64,000 nt of DNA from CAZSSM01 sp964609385 (GTDB lineage: Bacteria > Planctomycetota > Planctomycetia > Isosphaerales > Isosphaeraceae): the NCBI GenBank assembly GCA_964609385.1, contig CAZSSM010000004.1:1-64000 (forward strand), written 5' to 3'. Shown one piece after another: positions 1 to 8,158 of this stretch. Made by a program: the position numbers and the translations under genes. The stretch's first letter is position 1, and each line of letters starts with the position of its first letter. The notes beneath the pieces are model-generated. The model was not told where the DNA came from. It did not search any database and saw only the letters and a program-made list of their open reading frames with translations.

Positions 1-993
1 GAGGGCGGCGTCCTGTCCGACGTTCTCGCGATTCTCGCCGAGGGTGGGGGCGCCGATGCATCGGAGTTCGCCGCGGGCCAGGGCCGGCTTGAGTAGGCTG
101 GCCGCGTCGACGGCCCCTTCGGCCTTGCCGGCGCCGACGATCGTGTGCAACTCATCGATGAACAGGACGATCCGCCCCTGCGCACCGACGACCTCCTTGA
201 GGACGGCCTTGAGTCGGTCCTCGAATTCGCCGCGATACTTGGTGCCGGCGATCAAGGCGCCCATATCCAAAGCGATCACCTTGCGGTCGCGGAGGCTCTC
301 GGGCACGTCGCCGGAGACGATCCGCTGGGCCAGTCCTTCAACGATCGCCGTTTTGCCGACGCCCGGCTCGCCGATGAGGACTGGGTTGTTCTTGGTCCGT
401 CTCGAGAGGACCTGAATGACGCGCCGGATCTCCGAATCGCGGCCGATGACCGGATCGATCCGGCCCTCACGCGCGAGGACGACCAGATCACGCCCGTACT
501 TCTCCAAGGCTTGGTAGGTCTCTTCGGAGCTAGGACTGTCGGCCTTCTGGGTCCCTCGGACCTCACGGATCGCTTTAAGGACAGCAGCGCGGTCGATGCC
601 CAAGGCGGCCAACAACTCCTGAACGCGGCTCTTGACATCGAGCAGGCCAAGGAACAAGTGCTCGACGGAGATATAACTGTCACCGAGCTTGGTGGCGATC
701 TCTTGCGACTTGTTGAGAACTTGGGCTAACTCGGAGCCGACGGTGGGGCTCTGGTTTGATCCCAAGGCTTTGGAAAGGTTCGAGAGGCCGGCTTCTGCGG
801 CGCGCTGGATCTGGTCAGGGCGCACGCCCAAGCGCTCGAGGAGCCCGCGAATGACCGTCTGGTTGGGCTCCAGCAAGGCCAAGAGCAGGTGGATCGGATC
901 GAGCTTATGATGTTGATGCTCGGAGGCGAGTTCTTGAGTGCGTTGGACCGCCTCCTGGCTCTTGATGGTCAATTGATCGGAGGAAAAAGCCAA
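1..993 (-). CDS. clpB: ATP-dependent disaggregase ClpB, N-terminal half (3' end outside window)
   Basis: The first 331 residues of the Hsp100 disaggregase, which rescues aggregated proteins together with DnaK in the cytosol. Seen: a double Clp N-domain (about residues 1-145), then the start of AAA module 1 with Walker A GEPGVGKT (about 205-212), pore loop GTKYRGEFEDRL and Walker B FIDELHTIVGAG. The frame is open to base 1, so AAA2 lies off the window. The start is TTG at 993: the only in-frame stop upstream lies five codons away, no ATG or GTG falls between, and a strong AGGAGGTGA sits 5 nt before the TTG. A usual family motif, GATT-DEYR, reads GAPT-GENR here. It sits downstream of dnaK and a small gene on the same strand but behind a possible terminator, so it may have its own promoter. 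Confidence 0.95.
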   Translation of the reverse strand, partial: MAFSSDQLTIKSQEAVQRTQELASEHQHHKLDPIHLLLALLEPNQTVIRGLLERLGVRPDQIQRAAEAGLSNLSKALGSNQSPTVGSELAQVLNKSQEIATKLGDSYISVEHLFLGLLDVKSRVQELLAALGIDRAAVLKAIREVRGTQKADSPSSEETYQALEKYGRDLVVLAREGRIDPVIGRDSEIRRVIQVLSRRTKNNPVLIGEPGVGKTAIVEGLAQRIVSGDVPESLRDRKVIALDMGALIAGTKYRGEFEDRLKAVLKEVVGAQGRIVLFIDELHTIVGAGKAEGAVDAASLLKPALARGELRCIGAPTLGENRENVGQDAAL

Positions 994-1152
994 AGGGTCA
1001 CCTCCTCAACGCGGGACGTCGAGTCGAGCGCGTGGGGTTTCCCTCGACGCTCGGCCGGGTCATTGGATCGTCGGATGGATGGTTACGATGATACACTGCC
1101 GATCCCGTTCGACGGGCGCGGAGTTCCGAACTCGCGACCCAAACACGAAAGG

Positions 1153-1173
1153 CTGAATCGGGAACGGATTCAG
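1153..1173 (-). terminator. Hairpin directly after the dnaK-coupled small gene
   Basis: Perfect 7-bp inverted repeat CTGAATC / GATTCAG with a 7-nt loop, beginning 2 nt past the stop of the 152-codon gene. On the minus strand it is followed by a T-rich stretch (CCTTTCGTGTTT). It could end the dnaK transcript before clpB. The short stem and interrupted T-tract keep confidence moderate. Confidence 0.4.
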
Positions 1174-1175
1174 GC

Positions 1176-1634
1176 TCAGCCTCGTGGACGATCGTCCTCG
1201 GGATCATCCTCAGGCACGGCCAGGAGGCGAGGATCGGGCCGGGCCGGCCAGGCATAGTGGTAACAGGCGGCCAGGGCTTCGGCCCAGCGGGTCAACGGGT
1301 CTCCATCGTGCCCTTCGTAGGGGGCGAACCAACCGCCACCAGGCACACCGGAGTCTTTACGCACGATCAAGGCCGCGAGATCGGGCAGGCCCGCGCGTCG
1401 ACAACGCTCTGAGACGGGTGTCAGGAGGGTCCGATGGATCCCCCGCTGATGGGCCGGCGGTCCGATCCGGCCGGCCAACTCGGAATAGGACATCGTCGTC
1501 CCGGTCCGAGCCGCCTCACGGAACAGCGGCCAGGCCCTTCGAAGTAAGTCATCATAAGCGCGTTGTGACCGGGTGGTTCGAGCCGAACCGGGCCGACCCG
1601 AGGAGCGGGTCGGCTCGCCGGACAGTGAACTCAC
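1176..1634 (-). CDS. Uncharacterised 152-residue protein translationally coupled to dnaK
   Basis: No confident family. GTG start; its first bases overlap the dnaK stop as GTGA, so translation is probably coupled. The N-terminal 25 residues are basic and low in complexity. The core (about 25-125) contains a SYSELAGRIG segment, then GLPDLAALIVRKDSG and PGGGW. This pattern resembles small stand-alone proteins with a winged-helix-like half similar to alkyltransferase-like DNA-binding domains, but the PCHR active-site motif of those enzymes is absent, so no alkyltransferase activity is implied. The C-terminus is acidic. No signal peptide or membrane segment. Coupling to a chaperone gene suggests a stress role; that is inference only. 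Confidence 0.7.
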   Translation of the reverse strand: MSSLSGEPTRSSGRPGSARTTRSQRAYDDLLRRAWPLFREAARTGTTMSYSELAGRIGPPAHQRGIHRTLLTPVSERCRRAGLPDLAALIVRKDSGVPGGGWFAPYEGHDGDPLTRWAEALAACYHYAWPARPDPRLLAVPEDDPEDDRPRG

Positions 1635-3583
1635 TTCTTCTCCTCGAACTCGACGTCGATGACGTCGTCGTCCTTGGTGCCGGCCGAGCCGGTCACGTCG
1701 CGTGGACCGGCCTCAGGCCCCGGAGCACCACCGGCGTCCGGCCCGGCATCACCTGGGGCACCGGCAGCACCCGCGCCCGCTTGGCCGTAGAGGTGCTGGG
1801 CCATGGCCTGGCTGACCTGGGTCAGCTCCTCGGTGGCACGCTTGACGGCGGCCAGGTCGTCGCCCTTGACCGCCTCGCGGAGCTTCTCGAGGGCCCCTTC
1901 GATCGGCTGTCGGCTGGCGTCGTCGAGCTTGTCCTTGTTCTCCTGCAAGGTCTTCTCGATCTGATGGATCGTGGCCTCAGCCTGGTTCTTGGCGTCGACC
2001 AGCTCTCGGCGCTGCTTGTCCTCGGCGGCGTGCTCCTCGGCCTCGCGGAGCTTATGCTCGATCTCGTCCTTGGAGAGGCCGCTGCCGGCGGTGATCCGGA
2101 TCGAGTGCTCCTTGCCGGTCCCCTCGTCGAGGGCCGAGACATCGAGGATGCCGTTGGCGTCGATCTTGAAGGTGACCTTAATCTTGGGCACGCCCATCGG
2201 CGCTGGCGGGATCCCATCGAGGTGGAACTCATCGAGCAGCCGGTTGTCGCCGGCCATCGGACGTTCCCCTTGATAGACCTTCACGGTGACGGCCGGCTGG
2301 TTGTCCTCGGCGGTGGTGAAGGTCTCGGACTTCTCGGTCGGGATCGTCGTGTTCTTCTCGATCAGCTTGGTCATGACGCCGCCCTTGGTCTCGATGCCCA
2401 GCGAGAGCGGGGTGACATCGAGCAGGAGCATGTCGCTGACCTCACCGGTGAGCACACCGCCCTGGACGGCCGCGCCGATGGCGACGACCTCGTCGGGATT
2501 GACGCTCTGGTTCGGCTTGCGTCCGAAAATATCCTGGACCAGCGTTTGGATCCGTGGCATCCGGGTCGAGCCACCGACCAAGACGACCTCGTCGATCTGG
2601 TCGGCCGACAGCTTGGCGTCGCGGAGGGCGGTCTCGACCGGACCTCGGCATCGCTCGATGAGCCCTTCAGTGAGCCGCTCGAACTCGGCGCGGGTGATGG
2701 TCTGCTGGATGTGCTTGGGACCGCTGGCGTCGGCGGTGATGAACGGGAGACTGATCTCGGTCTGCGCCTGGAACGATAGGTCCTTCTTGGCCTTCTCGGC
2801 AGCCTCCTTGAGCCGCTGGAGCGCCATCTGGTCCTTACGGAGATCGATTCCGTACTCGCCCTTGAAGTTGTCGGCGATGTGGTCGATCAGCACCTCGTCC
2901 CAGTCGTCACCACCGAGGTGGGTGTCACCGCTGGTCGACTTGACCTCGATCACCTCATCGGAGACCTCCAGGATCGAGATGTCGAAGGTGCCCCCGCCGA
3001 GGTCGAAGACGGCGATCTTCTGCTCTTTCTTCTTATCGAGACCGTAAGCCAGCGCCGCGGCGGTCGGCTCATTGATGACCCGCGCCACCTCCAGACCGGC
3101 GATTTGGCCGGCGTCCTTGGTGGCCTGCCGCTGGGCGTCGTTGAAGTAGGCCGGCACGGTGATGACGGCCTTGCGGACCTTGTGGCCGAGGTAGCTCTCG
3201 GCGGCCTCGCGGAGCTTGCGGAGGACGCGCGCCGAGATCTCCGGCGGAGTGTATTCTTTGCCGTCGACCCCCACCTTCACGTAGTCCGAATCGCCCCCGA
3301 CAACTTCGTAAGGGACCATCTTCTCTTCGGCCTGGACCTCCTCGTGCCGACGGCCCATGAACCGCTTAACCGAGTAGACGGTGCCTCGAGGGTTGGTCAC
3401 GGCCTGACGCTTGGCCGGTTCACCGACGAGCGTATCCCCTTTGTTGGTGAAGGCCACCACCGAGGGGGTCGTTCGGCTGCCTTCCTGATTGGGGATGACG
3501 ATCGGATCGCCCCCCTCCATCACGGCCACGACGCTGTTGGTCGTTCCCAGATCGATCCCGATAATCTTTTCGCCTTCGGCCAT
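1631..3583 (-). CDS. dnaK: Chaperone protein DnaK (Hsp70)
   Basis: Cytosolic ATP-dependent chaperone of 650 residues, the normal family length. Seen: phosphate-1 motif IGIDLGTTNS near residue 8, phosphate-2 VFDLGGGTFDISILE near 195, adenosine motif VLVGGSTRMPRIQ near 335, substrate-binding domain from about 390, helical lid, a Gly/Ala/Pro-rich linker and the acidic tail DDDVIDVEFEEKK (equivalent to the EEVD-like bacterial tail). ATG at 3583 is preferred over GTG at 3586 because AAGGAG lies 7 nt before the ATG. No grpE or dnaJ is adjacent. A 31-bp inverted repeat about 100 bp upstream may regulate it. Confidence 0.98.
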   Translation of the reverse strand: MAEGEKIIGIDLGTTNSVVAVMEGGDPIVIPNQEGSRTTPSVVAFTNKGDTLVGEPAKRQAVTNPRGTVYSVKRFMGRRHEEVQAEEKMVPYEVVGGDSDYVKVGVDGKEYTPPEISARVLRKLREAAESYLGHKVRKAVITVPAYFNDAQRQATKDAGQIAGLEVARVINEPTAAALAYGLDKKKEQKIAVFDLGGGTFDISILEVSDEVIEVKSTSGDTHLGGDDWDEVLIDHIADNFKGEYGIDLRKDQMALQRLKEAAEKAKKDLSFQAQTEISLPFITADASGPKHIQQTITRAEFERLTEGLIERCRGPVETALRDAKLSADQIDEVVLVGGSTRMPRIQTLVQDIFGRKPNQSVNPDEVVAIGAAVQGGVLTGEVSDMLLLDVTPLSLGIETKGGVMTKLIEKNTTIPTEKSETFTTAEDNQPAVTVKVYQGERPMAGDNRLLDEFHLDGIPPAPMGVPKIKVTFKIDANGILDVSALDEGTGKEHSIRITAGSGLSKDEIEHKLREAEEHAAEDKQRRELVDAKNQAEATIHQIEKTLQENKDKLDDASRQPIEGALEKLREAVKGDDLAAVKRATEELTQVSQAMAQHLYGQAGAGAAGAPGDAGPDAGGAPGPEAGPRDVTGSAGTKDDDVIDVEFEEKK

Positions 3584-3686
3584 CACGCTGCTCCTTTGCG
3601 AGAACGCTCAACATGGGTTGGTCGGGCCGTCGCTCCACCCATCCCGAGGTTGGGACGGGGTTCGTCCCGTTGACGACCGCGACGAC

Positions 3687-3717
3687 TCGCGATCGCTTCA
3701 TTGAAAAGCAATCGCGA
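3687..3717. promoter_or_regulatory. CIRCE-like inverted repeat in the dnaK leader, non-consensus
   Basis: Plus strand: TCGCGATCGCTT, spacer CATTGAA, then AAGCAATCGCGA. Arms are 12 bp with one mismatch (a G-U wobble in RNA) and a 7-bp spacer, centred about 120 bp upstream of the dnaK ATG. The architecture resembles the HrcA operator CIRCE (9-bp arms, 9-bp spacer) but the sequence is not TTAGCACTC/GAGTGCTAA. It may be an operator for a different repressor or an mRNA hairpin. No clear sigma70 promoter was found nearby. Confidence 0.5.
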
Positions 3718-4023
3718 TGCCAGAGAGGATCCACATCGGCGGACGAGACATCCTAACTCGTGACGGAGAAACCGTTTGACGCGATTGGGAAAATGTTCGT
3801 TCGCGTCGTCATTTCGCGTCTTTGCCAATCTGGCAGCCTCGCCGATCTCCGGCTCATCGAGGCGTTCTGTCGAAATGGCAGGGCCGGGATCGTGTTGTTC
3901 GAGGCGATTTGGAGTCGGTTGCGCTCGGCTCGGTGAGCGGGTCGTTGTTCGCGGTTTGTCCCTCCGATAGCCTAGGCAATGGAGATGGACGAACCACGCA
4001 TCGGGCTTCGAGGATCAAGAACG

Positions 4024-5163
4024 ATGGCCGAGAGTCGCGAGGATCACGACCCGGCAAACGAGTCGGGGGTCGATCCGGATCAGGCCCTGGAGTCGTTCCG
4101 TCGCGAGATCGATGAGGTGGACCGCGAGCTGGTGGTCCTGTTGAACCGTCGCGCGGCGATCTCTCAGCAGGTCGGTCACGTTAAGGAACGCCTGGGCCTG
4201 GAGATCTGGTCGCCGGCGCGTGAGGAGGCCGTGCTCGACGCGGTCGCCGCGCTCAACGACGGCCCGATGCCCCAGCACTCGCTCCGCCTGATCTTCCGCG
4301 AATTGTTCAGCACCTCACGGGCGCTTCAGAAGCCGATGCGGGTCGCTTTCCTCGGGCCGCACTTCAGCTACAGCCATATGGCCAGCGTGGCCAAGTTCGG
4401 CCGGTCCGTCGAGCACGTCCCGGTGACCACCATCGCGGCGGTCTTCGAGGAGGTCCATCGCCGACACGTCCAGTTTGGACTGGTCCCGTTGGAGAACTCG
4501 ACCGACGGCCGGATCGCCGACACGCTCGATATGTTCACCAAGCTCACGGCGATGCGGATCCGTGCCGAGGTCCGCCTTCGGATCCACCATAATCTGATGG
4601 GTCGCTGCGAGTGGGCCCAGGTCCGGACCGTCTACAGCAAGGCGCAGGCGCTCTCGCAGTGCCGAAACTGGCTGAGCAAGAACCTGCCGTCAGCGTCGAT
4701 GGTCGAGTCGGTCAGCACTGCCGAGGCCGCCCAACGTGCTGCCGAAGAGCCCGACGCAGCCGCCGTGGCCGCCTTGCCGGCCGCCGAGAACTACGGCCTC
4801 CGGATCCTGGCCACCAATATCGAGGACAACCCCTACAACATCACCCGGTTCGCCGTCATCAGCGAGCAGACCGAGCGGCCCACCGGCGCCGACAAGACGA
4901 CGCTGATGGCGCGGGTCTCCAACCGTCGGGGTGCCCTCAAGCAGATTCTCGAGCCGCTCTCGTACAACAACATGACCTGGATCGAGTCGTTCCCTACCCC
5001 CGAGGCTGGTCCCGACGACGACCCGTCTTATCTCTTCTTCATCGATATCGAGGGTCACTGTGAGGACACCGAGATCAAGCTCTCGATCGATCGCGCCCGC
5101 CAGGCTTGCGAACGGCTCGAGGTCCTCGGATCCTACCCTCGAAGCGTTTGTATTGATTATTGA
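4024..5163 (+). CDS. pheA: Bifunctional chorismate mutase / prephenate dehydratase (P-protein)
   Basis: Catalyses chorismate to prephenate to phenylpyruvate in phenylalanine synthesis. In order: AroQ-type chorismate mutase helices (about residues 20-105), prephenate dehydratase domain starting at VAFLGPHFSYSH (about 107), with GLVPLENSTDG and the catalytic-region motif NITRF, then a C-terminal ACT domain (DKTTLMARVSNRRGALKQIL). The Phe-binding ESRP motif of the ACT domain reads ESFP here, which may alter feedback control. ATG 4024 was chosen because GAGGA lies 9 nt upstream; ATG 3979 (15 residues longer) lacks a ribosome-binding site. It is followed by aroF after 269 bp, a sensible aromatic amino acid pairing. 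Confidence 0.93.
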   Translation: MAESREDHDPANESGVDPDQALESFRREIDEVDRELVVLLNRRAAISQQVGHVKERLGLEIWSPAREEAVLDAVAALNDGPMPQHSLRLIFRELFSTSRALQKPMRVAFLGPHFSYSHMASVAKFGRSVEHVPVTTIAAVFEEVHRRHVQFGLVPLENSTDGRIADTLDMFTKLTAMRIRAEVRLRIHHNLMGRCEWAQVRTVYSKAQALSQCRNWLSKNLPSASMVESVSTAEAAQRAAEEPDAAAVAALPAAENYGLRILATNIEDNPYNITRFAVISEQTERPTGADKTTLMARVSNRRGALKQILEPLSYNNMTWIESFPTPEAGPDDDPSYLFFIDIEGHCEDTEIKLSIDRARQACERLEVLGSYPRSVCIDY

Positions 5164-5172
5164 TTAGTCGAT

Positions 5173-5203
5173 CAGAGAATCCCGATCGATCGGGTGTGCT
5201 CTG
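5173..5203. terminator. Nested palindrome downstream of pheA
   Basis: Perfect 14-bp palindrome CCCGATCGATCGGG inside an outer CAGAG/CTCTG pair, starting 10 bp after the pheA stop. It can form a compound hairpin. There is no T-tract on the plus strand, so it is either a weak or Rho-assisted terminator or a 3'-end protecting structure. Confidence 0.35.
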
Positions 5204-5432
5204 AGCCGCTCGGTCGGATCGGACCGGTTCGCGGGTCGTTTTGACTTCGACGGCGGTTTTCACGTAGATTATGATGACCACGTCGAGGTGACAGCCTTGC
5301 GGGCACATTCCACGTCAGTCGGTCATGCGATCTGACCGGTCGCGCCCAACCGCAGCCGATCTCCCCTCATCAGCAGCTTGATCGCGCAATCCGTTTCGCC
5401 CTGGTTCGATCCGACATTCGTCGAGACCCGTC

Positions 5433-6491
5433 ATGATCATCGTCCTGAGACCCGCGTCGACCGATGAACAGGTGGCCCATGTCCTCGAGCGGATCGAGGA
5501 GTTGGGGTTCACCCCGCACCTCAGCCGAGGCGTTTCGAGGACGATCATCGGCGTGATCGGTGATGAGGCGAAGCTGACGCCCGAGACGTTCCAGGCCATC
5601 GACGGTGTCGAGCAAGTCGTCCCGATCATGCAGCCGTTCAAGCTGGCCAGCCGCGAGTTCCGCGCCGAGAGCACCGTGCTCGACATCAAAGGGGTCCGGC
5701 TCGGCGGCGACCACCTGGCGGTGGTCTCCGGGCCGTGTGCCGTCGAGGACGAGGCGACGATGATCGCCATCGCTGGGGCGGTCAAGGAGTCGGGCGCCGA
5801 TCTGCTCCGTGGCGGCGCGTTCAAGCCGAGGACCAGCCCCTACAGCTTCCAAGGGCATGGCGAGGATGGCCTCAAGATCCTCCGGGCCGTCGGCGATCAA
5901 TTCGGGATGCCGATCATTACCGAGGTCATGGACCCGCGTCAGGTCGACCTGGTCGTCCGGTACACCGATGTGGCCCAGATCGGCGCGCGGAATATGCAGA
6001 ACTTCGACCTGCTCAAGGAGATCGGGCGGACCCGGACGCCGGTGATGCTCAAGCGGGGGATGGCCGCCACGGTCAAGGACCTCCTCATGTCGGCCGAGTA
6101 CATTCTCTCGATGGGCAACAGCGAGGTGATCCTCTGTGAGCGTGGGGTCCGGTCCTTCGAGACGTCGACGCGGAACATGCTCGATCTGGCCGCCGTCCCG
6201 AACCTGCAAGGGCTCAGCCACCTGCCGGTGATTGTCGACCCGAGCCACGCGACCGGCCGGCCCGACCTGATCCCCGCGATGGCCTACGCAGCCGTGGCCG
6301 CCGGCGCGAATGGGATCCACATCGAGGTCCATAACAATCCTGAGAAGGCCCTCTCCGACGGACCCCAGGCCTTGCTCCCCGATCAGTTCGCTGAGGTGAT
6401 GGGTCAGGTCCGTCGACTGGCCCAAGTCCTCGGCAAGCAGTTGAGTTCCGTCGAAGGCCCGATCGAGACCAATGTGGAGGCGGTCCACTGA
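5433..6491 (+). CDS. aroF: 3-deoxy-7-phosphoheptulonate synthase (DAHP synthase, type I beta)
   Basis: First step of the shikimate pathway: condenses phosphoenolpyruvate and erythrose 4-phosphate. 352 residues. The N-terminal ferredoxin-like regulatory domain (about 1-70) is typical of the Thermotoga/Bacillus-type AroA-I-beta enzymes. The TIM-barrel core shows SGPCAVED near 100, RGGAFKPRTSPYSFQG, IGARNMQN, MLKRGM and VDPSHATGR, all family signatures that include metal- and PEP-binding residues. The stop codon overlaps the tpiA start by one base (TGATG), so the two are co-translated. The regulatory domain suggests feedback by aromatic products, as known for this family. Confidence 0.96.
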   Translation: MIIVLRPASTDEQVAHVLERIEELGFTPHLSRGVSRTIIGVIGDEAKLTPETFQAIDGVEQVVPIMQPFKLASREFRAESTVLDIKGVRLGGDHLAVVSGPCAVEDEATMIAIAGAVKESGADLLRGGAFKPRTSPYSFQGHGEDGLKILRAVGDQFGMPIITEVMDPRQVDLVVRYTDVAQIGARNMQNFDLLKEIGRTRTPVMLKRGMAATVKDLLMSAEYILSMGNSEVILCERGVRSFETSTRNMLDLAAVPNLQGLSHLPVIVDPSHATGRPDLIPAMAYAAVAAGANGIHIEVHNNPEKALSDGPQALLPDQFAEVMGQVRRLAQVLGKQLSSVEGPIETNVEAVH

Positions 6492-7264
6492 TGCGCACCC
6501 TGTTCCTGGCCGGCAATTGGAAGATGAACCCGTCGACCTTGGACGAGGCCCGCGCGTTGGCCGAAGCGATCCGGGACGGTGTCGGACCGACCTCGCCGGT
6601 CTCCATCGCCATCTGCCCGCCCTCGCTGTATCTTTCCGCCCTGGACAGCACCCTGGAGGGCTCGCCCCTCGGCTTGGGCGCGCAGAACATGCATTGGGAG
6701 CCCAAGGGGGCCTACACCGGCGAACTCTCCGGCGCGATGCTCAATGCCATCGGCTGCACCCACGTCATCCTCGGCCATAGCGAGCGCCGGCATGGCCTGG
6801 ATGAGAGCGACGCGATGGTCAACAAGAAGCTCAAGGCCGCCCTCGCGAGCAACTTGCTGCCGATCGTCTGCATCGGCGAGACCCAGCAGGAGCGCGAGGC
6901 GAACCGGACCGAAGAGGTGGTTCGGACCCAACTGGCCGGCTCACTGGCCGATCTGAGCGCCGAGCAGATGGCCAACGTCGTGCTGGCCTACGAGCCGGTC
7001 TGGGCCATCGGCACCGGCCTGACGGCCACGCCCGAGCAAGCCCAAGAGGTCCATGCCTTCATCCGAGGCTGGCTCACCGAGAACTTCGATGCGGCGACTT
7101 CCGAGCGGATCGTCATCCAATATGGAGGGAGCGTCAAACCGGACAACGCCGCCGGCCTCCTCCGATGTCCCGACATCGATGGGGCCTTGATCGGCGGGGC
7201 CAGCCTCAAAGCCGATGACTTCCTGGCCATCATCGAGGCCGGTAAAGCGGTCGGCTCGCACTGA
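6491..7264 (+). CDS. tpiA: Triosephosphate isomerase
   Basis: Interconverts dihydroxyacetone phosphate and glyceraldehyde 3-phosphate in the cytosol. 257 residues, normal length. Catalytic residues are visible: Lys11 in GNWKMN, His96 in HVILGHSERR and Glu168 in AYEPVWAIGTG; the phosphate-gripping loop and YGGSVKPDN motif follow. It overlaps the aroF stop by one base, so a glycolytic gene is coupled to an aromatic pathway gene. A 14-bp palindrome follows the stop at once. Confidence 0.98.
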   Translation: MRTLFLAGNWKMNPSTLDEARALAEAIRDGVGPTSPVSIAICPPSLYLSALDSTLEGSPLGLGAQNMHWEPKGAYTGELSGAMLNAIGCTHVILGHSERRHGLDESDAMVNKKLKAALASNLLPIVCIGETQQEREANRTEEVVRTQLAGSLADLSAEQMANVVLAYEPVWAIGTGLTATPEQAQEVHAFIRGWLTENFDAATSERIVIQYGGSVKPDNAAGLLRCPDIDGALIGGASLKADDFLAIIEAGKAVGSH

Positions 7265-7265
7265 G

Positions 7266-7279
7266 CCGAACCGGTTCGG
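7266..7279. repeat. Perfect palindrome directly after tpiA
   Basis: CCGAACCGGTTCGG starts 2 bp after the tpiA stop. It is self-complementary over 14 bp and could fold in RNA or bind a dimeric protein. A related, imperfect CGAACC..CCGGTTCG occurs after the gene ending at 59504. Confidence 0.4.
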
Positions 7280-7504
7280 AATCCCGATTGAGCGTCGAGT
7301 CGAACCTGCTGGTGACGTGACCCGGCTGCTCCTCGTCGCGAACGGTTCGGAGTCGCGGCGCCTTCGAGGAGAGCCCGGCGCGACGCGAAACGTTTCATGA
7401 TCCCCGACACTCACGGATCCTTTGGCTTGCTCGACGCTTCGTGCGGACCGACCGGTCGCCGCCAAGGTGTCGGGTGCTTCCCGTCTCTAATTTGAGTCGA
7501 ACGT

Positions 7505-7948
7505 ATGCAACTCGTCGGCTATGTCTGCTTGGTCATCGTCTCGGTGTTCCTGATCCTGGTGATCTTGATCCAGCGCGGTCGCGGCGGAGGTCTGGTCGGC
7601 GCGCTCGGCGGGGCAGGGGGATCCAGCGCCTTCGGTACCAAAGCCGGGGATGTCTTCACCAAATTCACGATCTATGTGGCGGTCGTCTGGTTCGCGATCA
7701 CCCTGGGCTTGAACAAATGCACCAGGAACCCCTCGGAGATCCAGCTCGAAACGATCACGCCGGCCGGCCAACAGTTCAGTGTCGAGGAGATCGAGCAGGG
7801 GGTCCCTGGAGGCGGCATGAGCGTCGGACCCGCTTCGGACTCGGACGCCTCAAGCCTCGACCAATCGCCGACGAATCCGCTGGACAACCCGAACCAGACC
7901 GGTCCTGAGACCATAGATCCGCCCCTGCCAGGCCCAGGTAGCCCCTGA
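7505..7948 (+). CDS. secG: Preprotein translocase subunit SecG
   Basis: Small integral-membrane subunit of the SecYEG channel. 147 residues: first transmembrane helix about 3-22 (with LVILIQRGRGGGL after it), the conserved GGSSAFGTKAGDVFTKFT loop, and a second helix about 53-72. The last 70 residues form a polar, Ser/Pro/Asp-rich tail longer than in the usual 75-110 residue SecG, as is common in planctomycetes. tpiA upstream and secG is a gene order seen in several phyla. The 240-bp gap upstream shows no clear promoter. Confidence 0.9.
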   Translation: MQLVGYVCLVIVSVFLILVILIQRGRGGGLVGALGGAGGSSAFGTKAGDVFTKFTIYVAVVWFAITLGLNKCTRNPSEIQLETITPAGQQFSVEEIEQGVPGGGMSVGPASDSDASSLDQSPTNPLDNPNQTGPETIDPPLPGPGSP

Positions 7949-8158
7949 CAACGAGTTGGCCCTGCCCCACCGTTTGGAGCTTGGCTTGCCGGTGGCCCTT
8001 GGAGGGTTCTGGTCGGGGCCGACCCGCGCGTTCCTCGTCGATCGACTCGCTCGACACGGCGATCGTCCTGATTCTCCCACTCTCTCCGTGCCTTTTGACG
8101 TCAATCCGCGACCGGCACGGCGATCCCCGTCCTTCAACGCCACTCGGCGAGACCACGC

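Noticed and set aside
1184..2779. 531-codon plus-strand frame opposite dnaK
   Set aside because: Antisense shadow of dnaK, which has full family motifs on the minus strand.
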